NCBI GenBank assembly: GCA_964480915.1
Contig: CAYZRS010000103.1
Location: forward strand, 1 to 13,582
Reading direction: 5' to 3'
DNA length: 13,582 nucleotides
Origin: CAWGCE01 sp964480915
GTDB taxonomy: Bacteria; Planctomycetota; Planctomycetia; Pirellulales; Pirellulaceae
In this document: piece after piece, positions 1 to 5,968 of the stretch
Layout of the letters: every line of letters begins with the position of its first letter
Numbering within the stretch: the first letter of the stretch is position 1
Notes under the pieces: model-generated
Told to the model about the DNA's origin: nothing
The model's database searches: none
What the model saw: only the letters and a program-made list of their open reading frames with translations
Translations under genes and position numbers: made by a program

Positions 1-54
1 AAATCTGAAATCTGAAATCTGAAATCTGAAATCTGAAATCTGAAATCTGAAATC
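1..54. repeat. AAATCTG 7-bp tandem repeat
   Basis: Seven perfect head-to-tail copies of the heptamer AAATCTG plus a partial eighth, running from the left edge, so the array may continue outside the window. It ends 26 bp before the ABC-ATPase start. Related AGATCTG/AAATCTG units occur again at about 7024-7055. The unit is short and has no unique spacers, so this is a simple intergenic repeat and not a CRISPR array. Confidence 0.9.
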
Positions 55-80
55 ATCCCCAACACCCCAAACCGACCACC

Positions 81-758
81 ATGCTATTGCTCGAAAACGT
101 TCAAAAATCCTACACGGAAGCCGACGGTTCCGCGTTACAAATCCTCGACATCCCCCGTTTCGAGATCGCCAGTAGCGAGCAGATGGTCCTTGTCGGCCGC
201 AGCGGCTGTGGCAAATCGACGTTGCTGCAGGTGATTTCCGGGATTAGCAGAGCCGATAGCGGGTCGGTCAAGATCGACGGGCTCGACATCACCCGGCTCA
301 CAGAAGCTGGCCGCGACCGTTTTCGCGCCGAGAAGCTGGGCTACGTCTTTCAGACTTTCAATCTTCTCTCCGGTTTCACGGCGCTCGAAAATGTCCTGCT
401 CGGAATGACATTTGCCGCCGGTCGTTACGATCGGGCTCGGGCCGTCAAATTGCTAGATCGAGTCGGTCTCACGCAGCGTGCCTCGCATAAACCGGGAGCA
501 TTGTCAGTGGGCGAGCAACAACGCGTCGCGGTGGCTCGCGCGCTGGCCAATCGGCCGAAGCTACTGTTGGCTGACGAGCCAACAGCCAACGTCGACCCGG
601 GCAATCAACAGCAAATCGTTGATCTCATCCGCACGACGTGTGTCGAAGAAAAGGTCGCCTTGTTAATGGTGACCCATACGATGGAAGTCGCCGATCAATT
701 CGATCGAGTCGATCGCCTTGAGGATGTCAACCGCGTGATCGCGGCCAAGGCGAGTTAG
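81..758 (+). CDS. ABC transporter ATP-binding protein (LolD/MacB-like)
   Basis: This is a 225-residue stand-alone nucleotide-binding subunit that would power an inner-membrane permease by ATP hydrolysis. All ABC motifs are visible in order: Walker A GRSGCGKST at residues 39-47, Q-loop Gln91 in VFQTFNLL, signature LSVGEQQR at 141-148 (Val-Gly-Glu instead of the usual Gly-Gly-Gln), Walker B LLLADEP at 161-167, and switch His199 in VTHTME. Length and the QTFNLLSGFTALENV segment fit the LolD/MacB/FtsE-type family, which works in lipoprotein release or efflux with an FtsX-like permease. No permease or periplasmic partner follows it; any partner would lie left of the window. The start ATG has no recognisable Shine-Dalgarno sequence. 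The C-terminal tail after the H-loop is short. The family call is firm, but the substrate is unknown. Confidence 0.92.
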   Translation: MLLLENVQKSYTEADGSALQILDIPRFEIASSEQMVLVGRSGCGKSTLLQVISGISRADSGSVKIDGLDITRLTEAGRDRFRAEKLGYVFQTFNLLSGFTALENVLLGMTFAAGRYDRARAVKLLDRVGLTQRASHKPGALSVGEQQRVAVARALANRPKLLLADEPTANVDPGNQQQIVDLIRTTCVEEKVALLMVTHTMEVADQFDRVDRLEDVNRVIAAKAS

Positions 759-780
759 CTTTCGTACACAAATCGGTCGA

Positions 781-802
781 ATTCGGTCTCTTTCCACCGA
801 AT
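781..802 (+). terminator. Weak hairpin downstream of the ABC ATPase
   Basis: A perfect 7-bp inverted repeat (ATTCGGT at 781-787, ACCGAAT at 796-802) with an 8-nt loop lies 22 nt after the ATPase stop. There is no clean U-tract, only a CTTTT 7 nt later, so termination is a guess. The remaining gap up to 891 shows nothing else clear. Confidence 0.25.
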
Positions 803-891
803 CCCCATCTTTTAGCTGCCCAAATCTATGCCTAACTTCCGGTTTTATCCATACTGGAGGATTCGAGGCATCAATCACACGGGGGGGGAAA

Positions 892-2508
892 ATGATCCGG
901 AACAGTCGTGGCACTTTAGGTCGATTACTCGGCTTTACTTTCGTTTGCGCCGTCAGCGCACTTCTATCAGGCGACGTTGTGGCTCAGTATGCCACCAGTA
1001 ACATGGAACTCACCGATCGGTTGAGCCTTTCTCAATTGGGTGGGGGCGAAGGCTCCGACATTTGGGGCTGGACCGATCCACTCACCAAAAACGAGTATGC
1101 AATTTTCGCTCGTTCCAACGGCACTTCGTTCGTAGACGTTACCGACCCTTACAACGTGACCTACCTTGGCACCTTGCCGACAGCTGCCGGCGAAGATGTC
1201 TGGCGTGACGTCAAGACCTACGGCAATTACGCCTACGTCGTTGCCGATGGCAATGTGGGCCCCCATGGCATGCAAGTCTTCGACATGACGAGGCTGCGCG
1301 GGGTCACTTCGCCCCAAGTCTTCAACGCCGACTTTAATGAAAACTCATTCCGCAACGCACACAACATTGCGATCAACGAAGAGTCGGGGTTTGCTTATGT
1401 CGTGGGAACCAATGTGAACAGTGGCGAGGCCTTGGCCTATGATCTTTCCAATCCGGCTCAACCAGAACTCGTGGGACTGATGGATGTCGATGCGTACGTT
1501 CATGATCTACAGGTCGTCAATTACCACGGCCCGGACACCGATTACAGTGGCCAGGAAATCATGTTCACGCTCAGTGCCAACGATCTGGTCATCATCGATG
1601 TCGATAACAAATCGAACCCATCGTTGATCTGGGAATCGCAAGGCGCCTTCAATGGTGGCGACCCCTACAACATCGGGTATGTGCATCAAGGCTGGCTCTC
1701 GGAAGATCACCGCTTCTTTTACCAAAACGACGAGGGCGATAATCGCTGGACGCATCGCTGGGATGTGAGCGATTTGGACGATCCGCAGTACCTCGGATCG
1801 ATTGCGCCGCTAGCCGGCTCTGCCATTGACCATAACCTTTACGTCAAAGGCAAATACATCTACCAAGCGAACTACACCGCCGGACTACGCGTTGCTGAAA
1901 CAACCGACCCTGCCAGCGGTGCGATGACCGAGGTCTCTTGGCTCGATACCCATCCGGGTAGCAATGGAGCCAACTTCAACGGTGCTTGGTCGGTTTACCC
2001 GTTCTTCGAAAGCGGGACGATCATCACCAGCGACATCAACGATGGCCTGTTCGTATCTCGAGTCACCGTGAGACCGGCCGATTTCAATGCGGACGGCTTT
2101 GTCGACTGCACCGATATCGACCAGCTCGTTAATGCGATCGCTACCAGTTCGGACAAGCCTTGGTTTGACATGAACGGTGACGGCAACCTGGATCTGGCCG
2201 ATCGCGACATGTGGCTCGCCGCCGCCGGTGCGGAGAACTTGGCATCGGGCAATGCCTACTTGCCCGGCGACATCGATCTGAATGGAACCGTCGATGGCAA
2301 CGATTTCGTCATCTGGAATGCGAATAAGTTCACCTCGAATCCTTCGTGGTGCCACGGCGATGTCAATGCTGATGGCGAAGTGGACGGTGGTGACTTTATC
2401 GTATGGAACGCGTTCAAATTTCAATCGGCCGACGTGAGTGCCGTTCCGGAACCGAGTTCCATCGCGCTGATTCTACTGAGCAGCCTCTGGTTCTTCCGAC
2501 GTCGTTAA
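892..2508 (+). CDS. Secreted choice-of-anchor B protein with dockerin-like repeats and PEP-CTERM tail
   Basis: This is a 538-residue exported protein. Residues 1-31 form a signal peptide: Arg-rich start, hydrophobic stretch about 11-26, likely cleavage after VVA. Residues about 35-395 resemble the LVIVD/choice-of-anchor B propeller family, with repeated 'D-V-[TS]-[DN]-P' strands and family-like His motifs: AHNIAINE near 156, VHDLQV near 203, YVHQGWLSEDHRFF at 263-276, DHNLYVKG at 313-320. Residues 397-505 carry four dockerin-like Ca-binding loops of D-x-N-x-D-G type (397, 426, 460, 490). The tail is VPEP (518-521), a hydrophobic segment and RRR: a PEP-CTERM sorting signal handled by exosortase/EpsH systems. 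The start is supported by an eight-G tract (881-888) just upstream of the ATG. Its biological role and ligand are unknown; surface or matrix placement is inferred. Confidence 0.9.
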   Translation: MIRNSRGTLGRLLGFTFVCAVSALLSGDVVAQYATSNMELTDRLSLSQLGGGEGSDIWGWTDPLTKNEYAIFARSNGTSFVDVTDPYNVTYLGTLPTAAGEDVWRDVKTYGNYAYVVADGNVGPHGMQVFDMTRLRGVTSPQVFNADFNENSFRNAHNIAINEESGFAYVVGTNVNSGEALAYDLSNPAQPELVGLMDVDAYVHDLQVVNYHGPDTDYSGQEIMFTLSANDLVIIDVDNKSNPSLIWESQGAFNGGDPYNIGYVHQGWLSEDHRFFYQNDEGDNRWTHRWDVSDLDDPQYLGSIAPLAGSAIDHNLYVKGKYIYQANYTAGLRVAETTDPASGAMTEVSWLDTHPGSNGANFNGAWSVYPFFESGTIITSDINDGLFVSRVTVRPADFNADGFVDCTDIDQLVNAIATSSDKPWFDMNGDGNLDLADRDMWLAAAGAENLASGNAYLPGDIDLNGTVDGNDFVIWNANKFTSNPSWCHGDVNADGEVDGGDFIVWNAFKFQSADVSAVPEPSSIALILLSSLWFFRRR

Positions 2509-2543
2509 GCAACGTGCGACGACACGCGTGATTCATGAACGAG

Positions 2544-2570
2544 CGGCGCCACCTGTGGCGCCGTTTTTTT
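2544..2570 (+). terminator. Rho-independent terminator after the PEP-CTERM gene
   Basis: A perfect 9-bp GC-rich inverted repeat (CGGCGCCAC at 2544-2552, GTGGCGCCG at 2555-2563) is followed directly by seven T. It lies 35 nt past the stop codon. The palindromic motif TTCATGAA flanks it on the left (2532-2539), and a TTCATGAAC copy also follows the T-tract. Confidence 0.9.
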
Positions 2571-2579
2571 CATGAACCT

Positions 2580-2842
2580 CTCGCACTTCATGCACGATGC
2601 GCGAACGGCCGATACGCAATTCCGCTTGCTTCCGTTTGCATCCGTTTGCGCAAGCTTCCTCTGCGCAAGTTTCCTCTGCGCAAGTTCCGCCTGCGCATTC
2701 TTCGGTCCGTCCGAGCGCCGACGCGACCCGTCACTTTCACCATTTTGGTGAACCTTGCAGATTCACCGATGTCTATTCTTACCGACCGGCCGCGCTGCCA
2801 TGACGAGCGTGCAGGGCCGGATTCTCTGAGGAAGAAGTAGCG
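2580..2842. other. Non-coding stretch with 15-bp periodic repeat and hairpin
   Basis: I see no convincing gene here; the open frames crossing it are low-complexity Arg/Leu or Ala/Ser products of the repeat. It contains a 15-bp periodic repeat (2646-2705) and, at 2786-2820, a hairpin formed by CCGGCC/GGCCGG with an inner CTGC/GCAG stem. That hairpin ends eight bases before the purine-rich ribosome-binding region of the small ORF at 2843. A TATTCT hexamer at 2774-2779 could be a -10 box, but I find no well-spaced -35. Confidence 0.5.
2646..2705. repeat. 15-bp periodic TGCGCA repeat
   Basis: About four units with 15-bp spacing, each centred on TGCGCAAG or TGCGCATT (2647, 2662, 2677, 2692) and separated by pyrimidine-rich TTCCT/TCCGC. 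The first copy includes the palindrome TTGCGCAA (2646-2653). Just upstream, a looser TCCGTTTGC motif is repeated with 11-bp spacing. It could be a protein-binding array or slippage-derived filler. Confidence 0.6.
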
Positions 2843-2947
2843 ATGAACGTGATCGACACTCGACAACTCGACCGCCCATGGTGCACCGAGGCCGCTGTAT
2901 TCGCGAACGAACGAAACTTGCGACTCCTCGTGTTGCTGCGCCTCTGA
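2843..2947 (+). CDS. Putative leucine-rich leader peptide (34 aa)
   Basis: A 34-codon ORF starts at ATG 2843 behind purine-rich GAGGAAGAAG (2828-2837), a plausible ribosome-binding site. The product has no similarity I recognise. The striking feature is its end: six of the last nine codons are Leu (26, 28, 29, 31, 32 and 34; codons TTG, CTC, CTC, TTG, CTG, CTC), giving NLRLLVLLRL before TGA. The stop lies 33 nt before a terminator-type hairpin (2981-3004), and two tRNAs with Leu anticodons follow. This layout is that of an amino-acid attenuator leader such as the leu leader of enterobacteria. Translation is not proven, and the ORF is short enough to be chance. Confidence 0.4.
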   Translation: MNVIDTRQLDRPWCTEAAVFANERNLRLLVLLRL

Positions 2948-2949
2948 CT

Positions 2950-2983
2950 CCGGTTGAGCTTCTTCCCTGTGGCCAGCAACCGG
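2950..2983 (+). promoter_or_regulatory. Candidate antiterminator hairpin
   Basis: CCGGTTG (2950-2956) is perfectly complementary to CAACCGG (2977-2983). The right arm overlaps the first three bases of the terminator's 5' arm (2981-2988), so the two hairpins cannot form fully at once. The left arm begins 3 nt after the stop codon of the Leu-rich ORF, so a ribosome at the stop would cover it while a ribosome stalled on the upstream Leu codons would tend to leave it free. The regulatory role is inferred from this geometry. Confidence 0.45.
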
Positions 2984-3008
2984 CGTCATGCGTGACGCCG
3001 TTTTCTTT
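2981..3008 (+). terminator. Terminator/attenuator hairpin before the tRNA pair
   Basis: A perfect 8-bp inverted repeat (CGGCGTCA at 2981-2988, TGACGCCG at 2993-3000) with a 4-nt loop is followed by TTTTCTTT. Only seven bases separate it from the tRNA at 3016. No promoter fits between them, so the tRNAs are probably transcribed by read-through of this hairpin. Confidence 0.75.
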
Positions 3009-3015
3009 GCGCCAC

Positions 3016-3088
3016 GGCACGGTAGGCAAACGGAAAAGCCATCGAGTTTAAGCCTCGACGTATGCGGGTTCGACTCCCGCCCGTGCTA
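3016..3088 (+). tRNA. tRNA-Leu(UAA)-like, short variable loop
   Basis: This is a 73-nt cloverleaf. The acceptor GGCACGG/CCGTGCT pairs fully with one G-U at 1-72; then positions 8-9 TA, D-stem GGC/GCC, anticodon stem TCGAG/CTCGA with loop TTTAAGC (anticodon TAA at 3049-3051), five-base variable loop CGTAT, T-stem GCGGG/CCCGC with canonical loop TTCGACT, and discriminator A. CCA is not encoded (ACT follows). The anticodon reads UUA (Leu) and A73 fits leucine identity, but bacterial tRNA-Leu normally has a long class II variable arm, which is missing here. Position 37 is G, whereas UUA readers usually have A37. What it is charged with is therefore open. It could be a real specialised tRNA or a tRNA-like RNA. 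Confidence 0.8.
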
Positions 3089-3120
3089 CTTGCATGACGA
3101 CCTGACGAAGAGAAACCGGC

Positions 3121-3193
3121 GGCATGGTAGCAAATTGGCAAAGCGACCGAGCTTAGACCTCGGGATTTGTGGGTTCGAGTCCCACCCATGCCA
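3121..3193 (+). tRNA. tRNA-Leu(UAG)-like, short variable loop
   Basis: A second 73-nt cloverleaf lies 32 nt downstream and is clearly related to the first over its whole length. The acceptor GGCATGG/CCATGCC is perfect, the anticodon stem is CCGAG/CTCGG with loop CTTAGAC (anticodon TAG at 3154-3156), the variable loop has five bases (GATTT), the T-arm GTGGG/CCCAC is perfect with loop TTCGAGT, and the discriminator is A. The D-stem is weak (only two G-C pairs), but the AAATTGG segment of the D-loop resembles ordinary tRNA-Leu. It would read CUA (Leu), again without the class II variable arm, and with A37 instead of the usual G37. No CCA is encoded. It is probably cotranscribed with the first copy. 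Confidence 0.8.
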
Positions 3194-3210
3194 CTCTGAC
3201 CAGATAGCAA

Positions 3211-3241
3211 AAAAGCAGGGCCACAAGCGGCCCTGCTTTTC
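3211..3241. terminator. Bidirectional terminator between convergent tRNAs
   Basis: A perfect 8-bp stem (GCAGGGCC at 3215-3222, GGCCCTGC at 3229-3236; 6-nt loop) is flanked by A-runs on the left and TTTT on the right. Each strand therefore reads a GC stem followed by a U-tract. It can end both the tRNA pair on + and tRNA-Val on -. Confidence 0.92.
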
Positions 3242-3270
3242 TGTTTTCCACTGCGGAGAACCGCGTTTAG

Positions 3271-3344
3271 TGGGCGTAACTGGACTTGAACCAGTGACCT
3301 CCTCGATGTCAACGAGGCACTCTAGCCAACTGAGCTATACGCCC
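3271..3344 (-). tRNA. tRNA-Val(GAC)
   Basis: This is a standard 74-nt class I tRNA on the reverse strand. Acceptor GGGCGTA/TACGCCC, D-arm GCTC...GAGT with AGTTGG, anticodon stem CCTCG/CGAGG with loop TTGACAT (anticodon GAC, complement of 3308-3310), variable loop AGGTC, T-arm ACTGG/CCAGT with TTCAAGT, discriminator A, no encoded CCA. It is similar in layout to E. coli tRNA-Val(GAC) and decodes GUC/GUU. It is convergent with the tRNA-Leu-like pair. Confidence 0.95.
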
Positions 3345-3356
3345 GACCTGAACGAG

Positions 3357-3362
3357 ATTATA
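3357..3362 (-). promoter_or_regulatory. -10 box of tRNA-Val
   Basis: On the reverse strand the hexamer reads TATAAT, a perfect -10 box, 12 nt before the mature 5' end of tRNA-Val. No good -35 is visible at 16-18 bp spacing. Confidence 0.6.
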
Positions 3363-3397
3363 TACTCGCCGGTTGGGGTTGGGTATCGGCAGCTGAG

Positions 3398-3413
3398 GGA
3401 TCAAAGTTGATCC
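3398..3413. repeat. 16-bp dyad, possible operator
   Basis: GGATCAA and TTGATCC are perfect inverted arms separated by AG. The dyad sits in the divergent region between the tRNA-Val promoter and the probable thrS promoter, as an operator would. No U-tract follows. Confidence 0.45.
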
Positions 3414-3451
3414 AATGTGGGGCCGAACCTACAGCCTGCCGCCGGGTTCTA

Positions 3452-3479
3452 TTGCTGGAAGGTGCCCGGGTTCTATACT
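3452..3479 (+). promoter_or_regulatory. Possible thrS promoter
   Basis: TATACT at 3474-3479 (5/6 match to -10) lies 16 bp after TTGCTG at 3452-3457 (3/6 match to -35). The 11-bp sequence CCGGGTTCTAT occurs twice, at 3442-3452 and 3466-3476, spanning this element. This would give a thrS leader of about 100 nt. I saw no T-box sequence in it. Confidence 0.4.
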
Positions 3480-3587
3480 CTACGTTCCACAGCGATTTTG
3501 CGGCGGCTATGGCGAGCTTTCTAGCTGCCTACCGCCCGGACGAGCTTTCTTCCCGAAATTGGCCACTTTTTTTAACACCGGTTCAAG

Positions 3588-5795
3588 ATGCCCGATACCA
3601 ACGCCTCCATGCAACTGACAGTTTCACTCCCAGACGGTTCGGAGCGTGCTTTCGATCGACAGGTCACGCCGGCCGATGTGGCGGCCGAAATTGGGCCCGG
3701 ACTGGCCAAAGCGGCACTCGCGGCCGAAGTCGACGGCCAACTGGTCGGGATGGATTTCCAACTGCCGACCGAAGGCACGGTGGCGCTGAAGTTGTTCACC
3801 AACAAGAATCAAGAAGCGCTCGGCATCATGCGGCACTCGTGCGCTCACGTCATGGCGCGAGCCATCATGCGACTGTTTGATGGTGTCCAACTGGCGTTCG
3901 GACCGACCACCGACAACGGCTTCTATTACGATTTCGAACTTGAGAAGCCACTCACCGAAGACGATTTCCCGGCGATCGAAGCCGAGATGAAAAAGATCAT
4001 CAAACTCAACGAGCCCTTCGAACGGATCGAAGAATCACGCGACAAAGCAAAACAAATCTGCCAAGATCTAGCGCAAGAATTCAAAGTCGAACACATCGAA
4101 ACGGGCCTGTCCGATCACGAGACACTTTCGTTCTACCAGCAAGGCGAATTCATCGACCTGTGTCGCGGGCCGCACGTGCCCAAACCGAAAGCGATCGGCG
4201 CCTACAAACTGCTCTCGATCGCCGGCGCGTATTGGAAGGGCGACGCGAAGAACAAGCAGTTGCAACGAGTCTACGGAACGGCCTTCTTCGATAAGGAAGA
4301 GATGGCGGCTCATTTGGAACGAGTCGAAGAGGCCAAGCGACGAGACCACCGCGTGCTCGGAAAGCAGTTGGAGCTGTTCACGATCAGCCCGCTGGTCGGT
4401 TCTGGACTGATCCTTTGGCTGCCGAAAGGGGCCAAGCTGCGCGAAATCTTGGAAACCTTCGTGCGCGACGAATTGACGCGTCGCGGCTACGACACGGTCT
4501 ATACGCCCAACATCGGCCGCGTCGAAATGTACGAAACCAGCGGACATTTCCCCTATTATCGCGATTCGCAGTTCCCGCCGATCTTCGATCATCAAGCCGG
4601 TGCGGCAATCGATTATCTGATCCGCATCCTCGATGTGAAGGACGATTCGGTCAGTCATGACTTGACCGCCGATGACGAAAAGAAACTGATCGAAGCGGCT
4701 CAAGTGGCCGGCTTCGATGCCAAGTATGACTTCGCCGCGTCGACCGCAGAGAAGCTGGAATGCTTACGCGAATGGAGTCGTCAGTTCGAACGGTACTTGA
4801 TCAAGCCGATGAACTGCCCGCATCACATCATGATTTACAAATCGAAACCTCGCAGCTATCGCGATTTGCCGGTTCGCTTGGCCGAATTCGGTACCGTTTA
4901 TCGATACGAAAAATCGGGCGAGCTGTCTGGGATGACGCGGGTGCGCGGGTTTACTCAAGACGACGCGCACCTGTTCTGCACGGAAGAGCAGGTCGCCGAC
5001 GAATTCCGCGGCTGCATCGAAATGACGCAGTTCGTGCTCGAGACACTCGGCATGACCAACTATCGAGTCCGGCTTGGCTTTCGCGATCCGGACAGCAGTA
5101 AGTACGTTGGCGAGCCGGAACAATGGGACAAGGCGGAAGCGGCGCTGATCGACGTTTGCAACTCGGTCGGCATCGAAGCGGTACCGGAAGCGGGTGAAGC
5201 GGCTTTCTATGGCCCCAAGGCCGACTTTGTCGTCAACGACTGCATAGGTCGAGAATGGCAACTGGGAACGGTGCAGCTCGATTACAATCTGCCGAATCGT
5301 TTCGAGATGGAATACGTGGGCAGCGACAATCAGATGCATCGTCCCGTGATGATTCACCGGGCTCCGCTGGGCTCGATGGAGCGGTTCATCGGTGTCGTCA
5401 TCGAGCACTTTGGTGGCGCCTTCCCGCTGTGGCTTTCTCCCGAACAGGTCCGTTTGCTGACCGTCAGCGAAAAATCGGAAGAATACGGCCGCCAGGTCGA
5501 AGCCGAGCTGAAAGCGGCCGGATTCCGGGTGACCGCCGATTATCGGCCGGAAAAACTGGGTGCCAAAATCCGCGACGGCCAGTTGGACAAAGTGCCCTAT
5601 ATGATGGTCGTCGGGCCGCGAGACGCCGAACAAGGGATGGTGTCGCTGCGAGACCGAATCGACGGCGATTTGGGTGGAATGCCGCTAAAAGAGGCGATTA
5701 GCAAGCTTCAAACCGAGATCGAAGAACGGACTGTCCGGCAGACATTTACGGCCAGTGCGGGACTCGCAGCATCGGGCGGTGACAACGAATATTAA
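3588..5795 (+). CDS. thrS: Threonine--tRNA ligase (ThrRS)
   Basis: Class II synthetase charging tRNA-Thr in the cytoplasm. Domains in order: TGS (residues about 8-70), editing domain with HSCAH (83-87) and CRGPH (192-196), whose H/H/C/H set matches the known editing-site residues, catalytic core (about 255-610) with zinc ligands Cys410 (MNCPHH), His461 (DDAHLF) and His590 (MIHRAPLGS), motif 2 near FGTVYRYEKSGELSGMTRVRGFTQDD (434-459), and the anticodon-binding domain (about 618-720). At 735 residues it is about 95 longer than the usual ~640. Most of the excess is an insertion of roughly 65 residues between SGHFPYYRDSQFP (318-330) and YLIKPMNC (403-410), plus a short C-terminal tail. The start has no Shine-Dalgarno sequence; Met8 (3609), right before the TGS domain, is an alternative. 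It heads the translation gene cluster. Confidence 0.97.
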   Translation: MPDTNASMQLTVSLPDGSERAFDRQVTPADVAAEIGPGLAKAALAAEVDGQLVGMDFQLPTEGTVALKLFTNKNQEALGIMRHSCAHVMARAIMRLFDGVQLAFGPTTDNGFYYDFELEKPLTEDDFPAIEAEMKKIIKLNEPFERIEESRDKAKQICQDLAQEFKVEHIETGLSDHETLSFYQQGEFIDLCRGPHVPKPKAIGAYKLLSIAGAYWKGDAKNKQLQRVYGTAFFDKEEMAAHLERVEEAKRRDHRVLGKQLELFTISPLVGSGLILWLPKGAKLREILETFVRDELTRRGYDTVYTPNIGRVEMYETSGHFPYYRDSQFPPIFDHQAGAAIDYLIRILDVKDDSVSHDLTADDEKKLIEAAQVAGFDAKYDFAASTAEKLECLREWSRQFERYLIKPMNCPHHIMIYKSKPRSYRDLPVRLAEFGTVYRYEKSGELSGMTRVRGFTQDDAHLFCTEEQVADEFRGCIEMTQFVLETLGMTNYRVRLGFRDPDSSKYVGEPEQWDKAEAALIDVCNSVGIEAVPEAGEAAFYGPKADFVVNDCIGREWQLGTVQLDYNLPNRFEMEYVGSDNQMHRPVMIHRAPLGSMERFIGVVIEHFGGAFPLWLSPEQVRLLTVSEKSEEYGRQVEAELKAAGFRVTADYRPEKLGAKIRDGQLDKVPYMMVVGPRDAEQGMVSLRDRIDGDLGGMPLKEAISKLQTEIEERTVRQTFTASAGLAASGGDNEY

Positions 5796-5840
5796 GTTCG
5801 AAAGTGGCCCTGCGCGGCGCAACCGCTCGTTTCCCCCAAC

Positions 5841-5858
5841 GGGGCGATGGCTTGCCCC
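5841..5858 (+). terminator. Weak hairpin after thrS
   Basis: GGGGC (5841-5845) and GCCCC (5854-5858) form a short stem 45 nt after the thrS stop. There is no U-tract immediately downstream. It may attenuate or end thrS transcription before the infC promoter. Confidence 0.25.
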
Positions 5859-5905
5859 ACCTGTCACATTTTCGCAAATTCAGGCGCTTCGATTCGCAGA
5901 CCTTA

Positions 5906-5936
5906 TTGCACCAGAACGGTTGACGCGCCCTATAAT
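5906..5936 (+). promoter_or_regulatory. Probable infC promoter
   Basis: A perfect TATAAT at 5931-5936 sits 86 nt before the chosen infC ATG. The best upstream element, TTGCAC at 5906-5911, matches -35 only 3/6 with a 19-bp spacer. The strong -10 suggests infC has its own transcript separate from thrS. Confidence 0.5.
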
Positions 5937-5968
5937 AGAGAAATACTCACGGTGAGGCTTTGAGTTGA

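Noticed and set aside
1..54. Short regular repeats as a CRISPR array
   Set aside because: The unit is 7 bp with no spacers; no cas genes are present.
2535..2840. Open frame rich in Arg/Leu (and the overlapping Ala/Ser frame at 2597-2803) as a gene
   Set aside because: It begins inside the terminator region, its composition comes from the 15-bp repeat, and it lacks a ribosome-binding site or a recognisable domain.
3016..3193. Stop-codon suppressor tRNAs, suggested by TAA and TAG in the anticodon loops
   Set aside because: Read 5' to 3' the anticodons UAA and UAG pair with UUA and CUA (Leu); suppressors would need UUA or CUA anticodons.
2986..3410. Open frames on both strands crossing the tRNA block
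   Set aside because: They overlap three structured tRNA genes and a terminator, so they are shadows.
3345..3587. T-box riboswitch ahead of thrS
   Set aside because: I found no T-box core sequence or specifier-loop layout; only a promoter-like pair, a dyad and direct repeats are visible.
4764..5633. 289-residue reverse-strand open frame inside thrS
   Set aside because: It is fully antisense to a conserved gene with unmistakable motifs; the length comes from codon bias in GC-rich coding DNA.
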